IMG/VR virus record: IMGVR_UViG_3300020170_000019
Location: 1-21,482 of that record
DNA length: 21,482 nt
Reading direction: 5' to 3' (one strand)
DNA from: a virus
Part shown: in pieces, positions 6,891-13,414 of the stretch
Numbering within the stretch: the first letter of the stretch is position 1
Layout: the number at the start of each line of letters is the position of its first letter
Notes under the pieces: generated by a model
Database searches by the model: none
The model's input: only the letters and a program-made list of their open reading frames with translations
Told to the model about the DNA's origin: nothing
Made by a program: the position numbers and the translations under genes

Positions 6891-7193
6891 ATGGATATAA
6901 AAATAATATCAAAGTCTACAACAGCAATACAAAAAGAAACAACTATAAGTCCTAATCTTCCTTGGTATGGAAGAAACTCACATCCAGAAACTAGAAGAAA
7001 ACTAGATATATTAAAAGCTATGGAACTTGGAGTTCCGGAAGTCTTTATGATGGAGGAGTATAAGGCTTGGCATAATATTCAAGTAAGAATAAGACAAATG
7101 AGAATAAAAGCGTTTGCAGAATGTTATGGAAGAAAGTATAGAATAATCAGACTAGAAGAAATAAGGAAGATACTTATCGTAAGGGTAAAGTAA
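6891..7193 (+). CDS. 100-residue basic protein, unknown function
   Basis: I preferred the ATG at 6891, which has AAAAGGAT about 10 bases upstream, over an in-frame ATG at 6846 that would lie inside the previous gene. The protein is basic. The N-terminal third is loosely structured (SPNLPWYGRNSHPETRRKL) and the C-terminal part is helical and Arg/Lys-rich (VRIRQMRIKAFAECYGRKYR). That composition is compatible with DNA or RNA binding. No recognised domain. Function unknown. Confidence 0.65.
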   Translation: MDIKIISKSTTAIQKETTISPNLPWYGRNSHPETRRKLDILKAMELGVPEVFMMEEYKAWHNIQVRIRQMRIKAFAECYGRKYRIIRLEEIRKILIVRVK

Positions 7194-7197
7194 AATT

Positions 7198-7470
7198 ATG
7201 AATCTACTTCTAAAAACTGAAGAATTCACTCTCAGTATATCTCCTCTCTTCAAGGCTACAGAAGGAAAACATACAATACAATTCATAACGAAAGAAGAAA
7301 ACGAGAAGCCGGTGCATGAAACTTTTCTTCTTGACTACAATCTCATGCAAGACTTTGTATCTAATTTTCTTCTAGCTTACTTTTCAAAGCTAAATAATAC
7401 TTCAGCAGACTTTGAAATCTTTATGCATCAGCATGCTCCTCGCGTTTGGAATAGATTACTTCCTTTCTAA
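7198..7470 (+). CDS. 90-residue unknown protein
   Basis: It starts four bases after the previous stop, with AAGGG about 12 bases upstream. It appears to be a small alpha/beta fold: strands in FTLSISPLF and HTIQFITK, then helices around LMQDFVSNFLLAYFSKL. No cysteines, no membrane segment, no motif I recognise. It is the last gene before the internal promoter at 7495. Function unknown. Confidence 0.65.
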   Translation: MNLLLKTEEFTLSISPLFKATEGKHTIQFITKEENEKPVHETFLLDYNLMQDFVSNFLLAYFSKLNNTSADFEIFMHQHAPRVWNRLLPF

Positions 7471-7494
7471 CGAAACTTCCGACAAAAAGCGCAC

Positions 7495-7523
7495 TTGACA
7501 TTGACTCATCGCTTTGCTATACT
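7495..7523 (+). promoter_or_regulatory. Strong extended -10 sigma70 promoter
   Basis: TTGACA (7495-7500), a 17-base spacer and TATACT (7518-7523, five of six) with TGC directly before the -10 (7515-7517) make a near-consensus extended promoter. Start of transcription would be near 7530, giving a leader of roughly 60 bases before the gene at 7589. It is the best promoter I see in the window. Confidence 0.8.
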
Positions 7524-7588
7524 TCGCATCGCACGCTACAGAAAGATTTTTGTAAGTTTCTTTTTTCACAACTCAATGGAGAATCAAA

Positions 7589-8236
7589 ATGAGCGAACAA
7601 GCTCAAGCTGCTGCAACAGGTACAGAAGGTGGATTCAAATTGAATCTCAAGCATTATGTTCTCGTTCCCCAAAAGTTTTCCTTCAAGAAAGATGAACTAG
7701 GTAACAAGCGTCCGACTGTAGAACTTCAGCTTCCGAAGCCTACTTTCGACGGCATTCTTGCTGCAATGGAGAATGAAAAGCAAACTCAATATATCATCGA
7801 CTGTGTTTTTGCAGACCAAGTTTCTCAAGCTAAAGAGCAAGTAGGGCATGAAACAAAGCCGGTGAATACACAAGAAGAACTCGATATTAGCAAGCTTACT
7901 ATCGATGCAATTGCAAATCTTCCTCCTTCCGAACGCAGGGGAGCTGGAATCTCCAAGGAAACTTGGAAACAGTTTGCAGAAGATTACATTGCAATCATGC
8001 CTGCGCTTCAAGGCAAGAGTATCGAGAATGTTACCAATGCTGCAAAGATTTTTGTTGCACGCATGCAACCTTGCAAGACGAACAAAGCTGTTCTCAGTCG
8101 TCTGAAGGATTACATGAATCTGTATTTCCAAAAGACAAGCCTTCAGGAAGATATGCAGGAAGTCTACACTTTCCTTAGCGGGAAGATTGAAGACTTTCTC
8201 AAGCTGGATGACGCTACACTTCTGCAGAATCTCTAA
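7589..8236 (+). CDS. 215-residue probably abundant early phage protein, unknown function
   Basis: The start MSEQAQAAATGTEGGFKLNL has a TGGAGA ribosome site and lies under the strong promoter at 7495. Codon use (AAG, ATC, TTC, CGT) and a local G+C near one half differ from neighbouring genes and suggest high expression. The N-terminal third looks beta-rich (HYVLVPQKFSF, PTVELQLPKP) and the rest helical, ending LDDATLLQNL. There are no membrane segments or enzyme motifs. An ssDNA-binding or host-shutoff protein would suit the expression level and the position before the recombination module, but neither is shown. The leftward 222-residue protein has a similar overall plan. A structured non-coding block starts right at its stop codon. 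Confidence 0.85.
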   Translation: MSEQAQAAATGTEGGFKLNLKHYVLVPQKFSFKKDELGNKRPTVELQLPKPTFDGILAAMENEKQTQYIIDCVFADQVSQAKEQVGHETKPVNTQEELDISKLTIDAIANLPPSERRGAGISKETWKQFAEDYIAIMPALQGKSIENVTNAAKIFVARMQPCKTNKAVLSRLKDYMNLYFQKTSLQEDMQEVYTFLSGKIEDFLKLDDATLLQNL

Positions 8237-8595
8237 GCGAGTTCCTCCTTCTCGCAAAGAGTAGTTAGATGATTCAATGGGTCAACATCTCCAAGACTTA
8301 AATCTTGTAGCTTGATGTTGTGAATCTCTAGCCGGGAGAGAATTCCTCAAAAGGGAGTTTTCTCTTCGGGTAGATTGCAGAAGTCAAGTGATTCTGTTAG
8401 GTTCGGTAGAAATCCGATTAAATCTCCCTCATTGAGATTGAGCCTAATAATCTACTTTTACTAATTCTCGTGCTCAATTACCAGTCTGACGCGCGGTCTT
8501 ATAATGACTGGTTAAAGTCCTAGTGTACTAAAAAACTTTCGGTGATGAAACTAGGTTGCAGATAATCGATTCTGAGTATCAGGACACTGCATAAA
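8237..8595 (+). ncRNA. Candidate structured RNA region between two genes
   Basis: This 394-base gap (8237-8630) has no gene but many clean stems. They are: GCGAG/CTCGC (8237-8255, loop TTCCTCCTT); a long composite stem GATTCA, CAACATC, CAAGA (8271-8296) with TCTTG, GATGTTG, TGAATC (8303-8326); a roughly 16-bp hairpin at 8332-8370 (one G-G mismatch); CAGAA/TTCTG (8378-8396); AATCTC/GAGATT (8421-8439); ACCAGT/ACTGGT (8480-8512) around GAC/GTC; CCTAGT/ACTAGG (8519-8555); and TGCAG/CTGCA (8557-8591). No intrinsic-terminator U-run follows any stem. It may be one RNA, or a 3' processed end plus the leader of the downstream gene, since a promoter may lie at 8478. It is not a tRNA, and no known riboswitch was recognised. 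Confidence 0.5.
8478..8505 (+). promoter_or_regulatory. Possible sigma70 promoter for the DHH gene, overlapped by an inverted repeat
   Basis: TTACCA (8478-8483, four of six), a 16-base spacer and a perfect TATAAT (8500-8505) would start transcription near 8512, about 119 bases before the gene at 8631. The ACCAGT/ACTGGT inverted repeat (8480-8485 and 8507-8512) brackets the -10, so it could be an operator rather than an RNA stem. Confidence 0.45.
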
Positions 8596-8630
8596 AACCG
8601 AATTCACTCGTAAAAAGGAGAAACAATAGT

Positions 8631-9464
8631 ATGAGTAATACACTTTGCATTTATCACGGCAACTGTGCAGACGGCTTTGCTGCAGCATGGGTAGTAAGAA
8701 AGTTTTATAAAGAAGTATACAGTCGAAACGATATTGAATTCCACGCAGGAGTTTATCAAAATCCTCCTCCTGAAGTCAAAGGTAAAAATGTAATTCTCGT
8801 TGACTTCTCCTACAAACGTCCAATTCTGGACAAAATGAAACAAGAAGCAAACTCTATTCTTATTCTAGATCATCATAAAACTGCAATGGAAAACTTGCAG
8901 GAATTTGAAGGAGCAATCTTTGACATGAATCGTAGTGGAGCTATGATTACATGGAATCATTTTTTTGCAAATCAAGAAGCTCCACAACTTATAGAACATA
9001 TTCAAGACCGTGACTTGTGGCAATTCAAATTACCAGGAACAAGAGAAATCCAAGCTGCAGTCTTCAGTTATCCTTATGATTTTGAAGTCTGGGATGAATT
9101 AATGAAAACTGATCCTTTACAGCTTTTTACTGAAGGTACTGCAATTGAGAGAAAACACTTTAAAGATATCAACGAACTTCTCGCGGTCTGTAAAACAAGA
9201 ACAATAATTGCAGGCTATGATGTTCCAATTGCAAATCTTCCATATATATTCAGTAGTGATGCAGGACATATAATGGGAGTAGGAGAGCCTTTCGCTGCAT
9301 GTTATATGGATACTCCAGAAGGAAGAGTATATAGTTTGAGAAGTTCAGAAGTAGGAGGAGTAGATGTAGGAGAAGTTGCAAAACTTTTTGGAGGAGGAGG
9401 ACATAAGCATGCAGCAGGATTCAGAATTCCCTACAATCAAATTCAAGAGCTAGAAAAAGCTTGA
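8631..9464 (+). CDS. DHH-DHHA1 family phosphoesterase
   Basis: This is a metal-dependent phosphoesterase of the DHH superfamily, which includes RecJ, NrnA-like nanoRNases and cyclic-dinucleotide phosphodiesterases. Visible motifs: YHGNCADGFAAAW (8-20, metal ligands H9 and D14), VDFS (57-60, D58), the name-giving LDHHKT (79-84), QDRDLW (125-130), and the C-terminal DHHA1 signature GGGGHKHAAGF (254-264), which binds substrate. At 277 residues it has the size of the compact cytosolic members, without RecJ's extra domains. The ribosome site AAAAAGGAG lies about nine bases upstream. Likely substrates are short oligonucleotides, pAp or cyclic dinucleotides; which one cannot be told from motifs. It may recycle nucleotides or remove host defence signals (inference). 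Confidence 0.9.
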   Translation: MSNTLCIYHGNCADGFAAAWVVRKFYKEVYSRNDIEFHAGVYQNPPPEVKGKNVILVDFSYKRPILDKMKQEANSILILDHHKTAMENLQEFEGAIFDMNRSGAMITWNHFFANQEAPQLIEHIQDRDLWQFKLPGTREIQAAVFSYPYDFEVWDELMKTDPLQLFTEGTAIERKHFKDINELLAVCKTRTIIAGYDVPIANLPYIFSSDAGHIMGVGEPFAACYMDTPEGRVYSLRSSEVGGVDVGEVAKLFGGGGHKHAAGFRIPYNQIQELEKA

Positions 9465-9760
9465 TGGATAGTCTTACCTTTCAATCCATCTATGCACATC
9501 TGCTAGATGGAAAAAGACTAACGCTTTCGTTTCCATCGGCCGATGCCGCAGAAACTTTCAGAGTTAAAATGGCCAAATATAAGACTGCACAAGAAGAACT
9601 TTGTGCGATTGTAGATATGAAAGTAGGAAGTGAAGAGAAAAAATTCAGTTTTTATCTTGATATAGTCGAACGATCTTTACATTATATTGCTGAATTTACT
9701 AAACGTCCTAATGAAACTCGTTATGAAATCTTAGCTATTGAAAACTCCACGGAAGTATAA
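9464..9760 (+). CDS. 98-residue unknown protein
   Basis: I chose the ATG at 9464 because it forms a TGATG overlap with the DHH stop; a TTG three bases earlier is less likely. The protein seems to be a small alpha/beta fold: YAHLLDGKRLTLSFPS, then a helix with AETFRVKMAKYK, then strands KKFSFYLD. Its pattern (a short 'LLxGKRLxL' strand, a helix with an R-x-x-M-x-K motif, then an F-x-F strand) resembles the next gene's product, so the two may be tandem paralogues. Function unknown. Confidence 0.7.
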   Translation: MDSLTFQSIYAHLLDGKRLTLSFPSADAAETFRVKMAKYKTAQEELCAIVDMKVGSEEKKFSFYLDIVERSLHYIAEFTKRPNETRYEILAIENSTEV

Positions 9761-10007
9761 ACACGCTTGGGAACTTCTTAAGAAGAATAAATTAGTTATT
9801 CTTCGTTGCAATCATCTTGTGCATAAGAGAATTATACGAATGATGAGAAAGGAAAAAGATGAAGATGCAGGATTCAAAATTGCAAATCAAGATGACCCGT
9901 TAAGACTTCATGCTTTTTGTGATAAAGAAGGTGGGAAGATTACATTTCGTTTAAGGCAGAAGTTTGGAATTGAAGATGCAAAAACTGCTGAGGAGATACA
10001 AATATGA
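9738..10007 (+). CDS. 89-residue basic protein with a probable TTG start
   Basis: The frame opens with TTG at 9738, 23 bases inside the previous gene. No ATG occurs until the tandem methionines near residue 35, which would remove a conserved-looking N-terminal strand, so TTG is the better choice; the ribosome site is weak. The sequence has WELLKKNKLVILRCNH, a basic helix RIIRMMRKEKDED, and GGKITFRLRQKFG. This mirrors the preceding protein and suggests a duplicated fold. Function unknown. Confidence 0.6.
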   Translation: MKTPRKYKHAWELLKKNKLVILRCNHLVHKRIIRMMRKEKDEDAGFKIANQDDPLRLHAFCDKEGGKITFRLRQKFGIEDAKTAEEIQI

Positions 10008-10156
10008 GCTTTACTTCAACATTAAAATATCAGAATTATCTTTCTTGGTTAGAAACTTTAACACAAGAAGAAACTAAACAAGTTGCAATTGCTGCTATAG
10101 AACAAATGAATATTGAAACGCAGTTAGAACTTCAAGAAGAAGTTTTTCCTGATTAA
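10004..10156 (+). CDS. 50-residue acidic small protein
   Basis: ATGA overlap at the start and TAATG overlap at the end place this ORF exactly between its neighbours. It encodes MSFTSTLKYQNYLSWLETLT followed by an acidic Gln/Glu-rich helix that ends EEVFPD. It is probably a small helical adaptor or inhibitor-sized protein. No motif recognised. Function unknown. Confidence 0.6.
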   Translation: MSFTSTLKYQNYLSWLETLTQEETKQVAIAAIEQMNIETQLELQEEVFPD

Positions 10157-10458
10157 TGGCCTCTGATCCAATTCCTTTATCTTCTCTGCAACAATTGCAG
10201 GAGAAGATTGAACGTATGCAAAGCCTGATGATAGAAGGAAATCCAGGCTTTGAAACACTCTTGCGAGAGATTCACATTACGCTTCACAAGAATGAAGATT
10301 TAGTACACATGCTCAAGGAAGAAGAAATTGGAAAGATTGTTTCCGGTTTAGCAAAGAAAGAAAGAGTAGTAATTGCAGAAGCAATGAGTAAAACCAAACA
10401 AGGACAGACAAGCAAAGGAAAAGTTCCTCTTAATCAACTTTCTTTGGATGACATATGA
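10156..10458 (+). CDS. 100-residue helical phage protein, unknown function
   Basis: It starts on the preceding stop (TAATG) and ends in a four-base overlap with the next gene. The protein is helical: LQQLQEKIERMQSLMIEGNP, then GFETLLREIHITLHKNEDLV, then EEEIGKIVSGLAKKE, with a basic flexible tail. The 'NPGFETLLREIH...EEEIGKIVSGL' arrangement looks like a small family often annotated only as hypothetical in phages (recollection, not searched). It may be a DNA- or protein-binding accessory. Function unknown. Confidence 0.7.
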   Translation: MASDPIPLSSLQQLQEKIERMQSLMIEGNPGFETLLREIHITLHKNEDLVHMLKEEEIGKIVSGLAKKERVVIAEAMSKTKQGQTSKGKVPLNQLSLDDI

Positions 10459-10802
10459 CAACTGGAGATGCAACAAAAGTTCTAAAGTCTGAAGGTATCT
10501 TTCCTTGCATTGAGTGTAAATATTCTAAACTCCCATATAAACTTGATGATTTTCATATGAATGCTCAATGTACTTCACCTAAGAATATGACAATTAAAGT
10601 AAGTCCTGTAACTCACACGGAATACCCGGAATACAAAGCCCAATTTTGTAAAGATACTCGCAGTAATTCTGATCTCTGCGGTCCTAAAGGAGTATGGTTT
10701 GAATCATCTATTCCCCCTGCTGTTGTGGAAGAAGTACAAAAAACTCCAGAAACTCCAGATGGAACCAGAACAGCAAAATCTTCTTCCAAAGCTTCTCGTT
10801 GA
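10455..10802 (+). CDS. 115-residue five-cysteine protein (zinc-binding-like, paralogue 2 of 3)
   Basis: It overlaps the previous gene by four bases (ATGA). Cysteines lie at C18-x2-C21-KY, C39, C65 and C75-G, followed by PKGVWFESS. The pattern matches the proteins at 6676 and 11021, with spacing closest to the latter (C21 to C39 equals C25 to C43). A four-cysteine zinc site is likely. The last 30 residues are Thr/Ser/Pro-rich and probably disordered. Function unknown. Confidence 0.72.
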   Translation: MTTGDATKVLKSEGIFPCIECKYSKLPYKLDDFHMNAQCTSPKNMTIKVSPVTHTEYPEYKAQFCKDTRSNSDLCGPKGVWFESSIPPAVVEEVQKTPETPDGTRTAKSSSKASR

Positions 10803-11046
10803 AAAATATCTGTTAGGAATGCATATACAATTATGGGGATTTAAAGATAACTTTGAATATCTAATGGTTTATGCAGACTGTTGTGGGGAGCATATAAGAG
10901 AAAGATTTCCTTTAGTTGTAACTGAGACCCTGAAGGAGACGCTAGAAAGAGCAGTAGTTGTGTGTACTGCAGCTTTCTTGCAGCTTGCAACAATGGAAAT
11001 AAATCATATAAAGGAGATTCATGGAAACAATTATTTCCTCAATTGA
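10759..11046 (+). CDS. 95-residue unknown protein overlapping its upstream neighbour
   Basis: I preferred the ATG at 10759, which gives MEPEQQNLLPKLLVEKYLLG, although it overlaps the upstream gene by 44 bases and its ribosome site is poor. A later ATG at 10819 would remove the overlap. The protein is helical with YADCCGEHIRERFPLVV and a cluster of aliphatic residues near ERAVVVCTAAFLQLATMEIN. It overlaps the start of the next Cys-rich gene. Being squeezed between two paralogues suggests it is real. Function unknown. Confidence 0.55.
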   Translation: MEPEQQNLLPKLLVEKYLLGMHIQLWGFKDNFEYLMVYADCCGEHIRERFPLVVTETLKETLERAVVVCTAAFLQLATMEINHIKEIHGNNYFLN

Positions 11047-11371
11047 TAAAGTTCTTGTATCCGCAGAAGAAAAAGAAAAATTTTGCAGTAAATGTAAATT
11101 TGTTCTTGGAAATCGAAGAATTCCTGAAAATTGGAGAAATTGGACCTGTAGTAAAACACAAAAAGAAACTGGAATTAATCTGGTTTCAGGAGAAAAAGTT
11201 TTTGAATCTTCTACCTGTTTTTATCAACGTTCAGGAACAAATGAAGAATCTTGTGGAATAAAAGGTAAATGGTTTGAATTATATGAATATCCAAAAGAAT
11301 TCTATGATAAAATTTCTTCTGCAATACCAATAAAACAAAAACTATCAAGTCTAACATTTGATGATCTATAG
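11021..11371 (+). CDS. 116-residue five-cysteine protein (zinc-binding-like, paralogue 3 of 3)
   Basis: The ATG has a strong AAAGGAG site about five to six bases upstream. Cysteines lie at C22-x2-C25-KF, C43, C66 and C78-G, followed by IKGKWFELYEYP. The CGxKGxWFE ending is shared with the protein at 10455, supporting common ancestry. A beta-hairpin zinc site is likely. The C-terminal tail ends SSLTFDDL, resembling the LSLDDI ending of the protein at 10156, perhaps a short interaction motif. Function unknown. Confidence 0.72.
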   Translation: METIISSIDKVLVSAEEKEKFCSKCKFVLGNRRIPENWRNWTCSKTQKETGINLVSGEKVFESSTCFYQRSGTNEESCGIKGKWFELYEYPKEFYDKISSAIPIKQKLSSLTFDDL

Positions 11372-12293
11372 TCCTACTCAAATCTCCCTGCTTAAACTTC
11401 TTTCTCATTCATCTAATGAGACAGTAGAACGCTGTCCTCGCAAATATGAACTCTATCGCTTAGGTCCGAAAGGAGAAGAAAAAGAAGATTCTGAAGACCT
11501 TAGTTTTGGTAAGATTGTAGGTATAGGAGTTCAGAGTATCTTCATGAAGGAAAGTAAGGAAGTTGCAATATGGAAGATGTTCCTCGCATGGAAGCGAAAC
11601 TTATTTGATGAAGATGGAGAAAAGAAAAGAAAGACTTTTTGGTGGGCAATGTATGCATTTGAAAAGTTTCTTCCTCATTTTGCACAACTCTCAGTAAACT
11701 ATGAACTTGTATATGTAGATGGCAAGCCAGCAGTTGAACTTGGATTCCGAGTTTTCTGCTTGGATGATTTTAAAGTAAGAGGATTCATAGACTGTGTTCT
11801 ACGAGATAAACGAACAGGTCAACTCCTTGTATTTGAGTTAAAAACTACAAGGTTTAAAGAAGTACATCCTGCAATGTATAAAAATTCAGGACAAGCGTTG
11901 GGGTATAGCTTGATTCTGGATTATGTAAGTCAGAAGTTAGGAATAGCATTGGAGAGTAGCTTCAAGGTGTTATACTACGTCTACAAGACTTCATTGTGTG
12001 AATACGAAGCCCTTCCCTTCCCAAAGTCTCATTTGCAAAGAGCAGTATGGATTAAGAGTATAATGCAAAAGACAGAGCAGATAGGAAAGTATATAGAAGA
12101 TGGAATCTTTCCTATGCATGGGTGGAACTGTTTCAGTTTCTCGCAGCCTTGTCAGTTTTTTGATATCTGTGAAATGAATACAGAATTGCTTGTGGAGAAG
12201 AATCCAAAAGTAAGAGAAGAAAAAGCAGAAGATTTTAGCTTCAACATTAGTCTCATTGATCTTGTTAACTCTCAGCTTGCGAAACATCATTAG
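11361..12293 (+). CDS. PD-(D/E)XK exonuclease with Fe-S cluster cysteines (RecB/Cas4-like)
   Basis: This is a RecB/Cas4-type nuclease, expected to process DNA ends in recombination. Numbering from the ATG at 11361 (310 residues): N-terminal SPTQISLLKLL (4-14) and C25-PRKYELYRL, the catalytic core GFIDCVLRDK (141-150, D144), FELKTT (158-163, E159 and K161), and the conserved QALGYSL (178-184). C-terminal cysteines C257, C264 and C270 together with C25 have the arrangement of AddB/Cas4 4Fe-4S clusters, where one N-terminal and three C-terminal cysteines close the fold. A TTG just before the ATG is an alternative start. The order nuclease, helper, Sak4-like ATPase suggests a recombination module. 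Confidence 0.88.
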   Translation: MIYSPTQISLLKLLSHSSNETVERCPRKYELYRLGPKGEEKEDSEDLSFGKIVGIGVQSIFMKESKEVAIWKMFLAWKRNLFDEDGEKKRKTFWWAMYAFEKFLPHFAQLSVNYELVYVDGKPAVELGFRVFCLDDFKVRGFIDCVLRDKRTGQLLVFELKTTRFKEVHPAMYKNSGQALGYSLILDYVSQKLGIALESSFKVLYYVYKTSLCEYEALPFPKSHLQRAVWIKSIMQKTEQIGKYIEDGIFPMHGWNCFSFSQPCQFFDICEMNTELLVEKNPKVREEKAEDFSFNISLIDLVNSQLAKHH

Positions 12294-12302
12294 GAGAAAC
12301 TT

Positions 12303-12575
12303 ATGAAAAAAGTTACACCGTGGTCTTATCTGAAAATGCCAAGGAATAAGAAGCAATTACATGAAATGATTCATCAAGCAAAGCAAGCTTCTGCGATTGA
12401 AACTTATTCAAGAGCAACAAAAGAAGAACAACAAGCCGCTGCTTCTAAAGTAGTTCGTATGGATAGAGATGCTGAGCGTCAAGCAGTAATTGCAATTACT
12501 GAAATGGCAAAGAATCTTTCTTCTCTTGCAGAAAGTCTTTCTCGTTCAGTACTTGGTTTTCAGCATAATCTATGA
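12303..12575 (+). CDS. 90-residue helical protein between nuclease and recombinase genes
   Basis: TTAGGAGAAAC gives a good ribosome site about six bases before the ATG, and the end overlaps the recombinase-like gene start (ATGA). The protein is mostly helical and basic near the N-terminus (LKMPRNKKQLHEMIHQAKQA), with an alanine-rich middle (EEQQAAASKVV) and amphipathic C-terminus. A coiled-coil or partner for the neighbouring ATPase is possible. No motif recognised. Function unknown. Confidence 0.68.
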   Translation: MKKVTPWSYLKMPRNKKQLHEMIHQAKQASAIETYSRATKEEQQAAASKVVRMDRDAERQAVIAITEMAKNLSSLAESLSRSVLGFQHNL

Positions 12576-13414
12576 AACTCTCTGAAGTTGCTCAACGCCA
12601 AGCCCAACATCTTACTGTTTTTGGAGATCCAAAAGTAGGAAAGTCTGTTCTTGTAGGAGAACTTGCTAAAGTCTTTAAACTTCTCTGGTTTTCTCTTGAT
12701 GGAGGTCATTCCATTCTCTACAAGCTTCCTAAAGAAGCTCAAGAGAATATTGAAGTTATCGCTCTTCCAGATACTAAAGACTTTCCAATTGCGATAGAAA
12801 CTTGCCTTAAAGTTATAAAGGGAGGAAGTCATAATATATGCAATCGTCATGGTAAAGTCGCTTGCTTTCTTTGTCTTAAGGATAAAGCTGGATTTACTGA
12901 AGTAAATTTTGATAAACTTGATCTTAGTTGGATTATCATATGGGATCATATATCTCAGCTTGCGGATTCAGCACTTAACTTCATAATGAAAGATATGGAA
13001 GGAGATCCAAAGCCTGGTTGGGATGAATGGATGAAGCAAGGAGCGCTCATGAGTAGATTCCTTACTAACATCCAACATTCTCCTCTTAATCAAATCTGTA
13101 TTGCTCACTGTCTAGAGGCAGAATTAGAAGATGGAAAAGTTAAAATCTTTCCTCAATGTGGAACACGTAATTTCTCTCGCGGAGTGGGTAAGTATTTCGA
13201 TCATGTTATACATTGCGATGTTCGGAATAAGAAGCATACATTCGGAAGCTCAACTACTTACTTACCTCTTATTCTTACTGGCTCTCGTAGCGATGTAAGT
13301 CTGGAGACAATGAAGGAAGGAGAAGTAAGTTTACTTCCTTGCTTTGATATACAAAAGAAGTCAGTAAGCACAACTATTCTTACTGAAATTAAAGGAGCAA
13401 TAGCTAAATCATGA
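12572..13414 (+). CDS. Sak4-like RecA-fold ATPase (AAA_24 type)
   Basis: This is a small RecA-like ATPase resembling phage Sak4 annealing/recombination proteins. Motifs: Walker A GDPKVGKS (18-25), a DGGHSIL-like strand end at 43-49, Walker B WIIIWDHIS (120-128, D125), and sensor-like NQICIAHC (173-180). At 280 residues it is close to the usual Sak4 size. An unusual feature is a C90-x2-H93-x4-C98-x2-C101 set inserted before Walker B, which looks like a zinc knuckle. Sak4 proteins usually act with a phage ssDNA-binding protein, and a candidate lies at 14157. The next small gene starts on its stop (ATGA). Confidence 0.82.
   Translation: MKLSEVAQRQAQHLTVFGDPKVGKSVLVGELAKVFKLLWFSLDGGHSILYKLPKEAQENIEVIALPDTKDFPIAIETCLKVIKGGSHNICNRHGKVACFLCLKDKAGFTEVNFDKLDLSWIIIWDHISQLADSALNFIMKDMEGDPKPGWDEWMKQGALMSRFLTNIQHSPLNQICIAHCLEAELEDGKVKIFPQCGTRNFSRGVGKYFDHVIHCDVRNKKHTFGSSTTYLPLILTGSRSDVSLETMKEGEVSLLPCFDIQKKSVSTTILTEIKGAIAKS

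Noticed and set aside
7547-7567. A/T hairpin with T-run before the 7589 gene, as a terminator or attenuator
   Set aside because: The stem would be almost all A-T pairs with a 12-base loop; too weak to support a terminator.
8269-8301. Ten-codon ORF (MIQWVNISKT) in the structured gap
   Set aside because: No ribosome site and it overlaps a strong stem; chance ORF.
8400-8420. TTCG-containing stretch resembling a tRNA T-arm in the structured gap
   Set aside because: No matching acceptor, D-arm or anticodon arm and no CCA end; the arm itself is only four base pairs.
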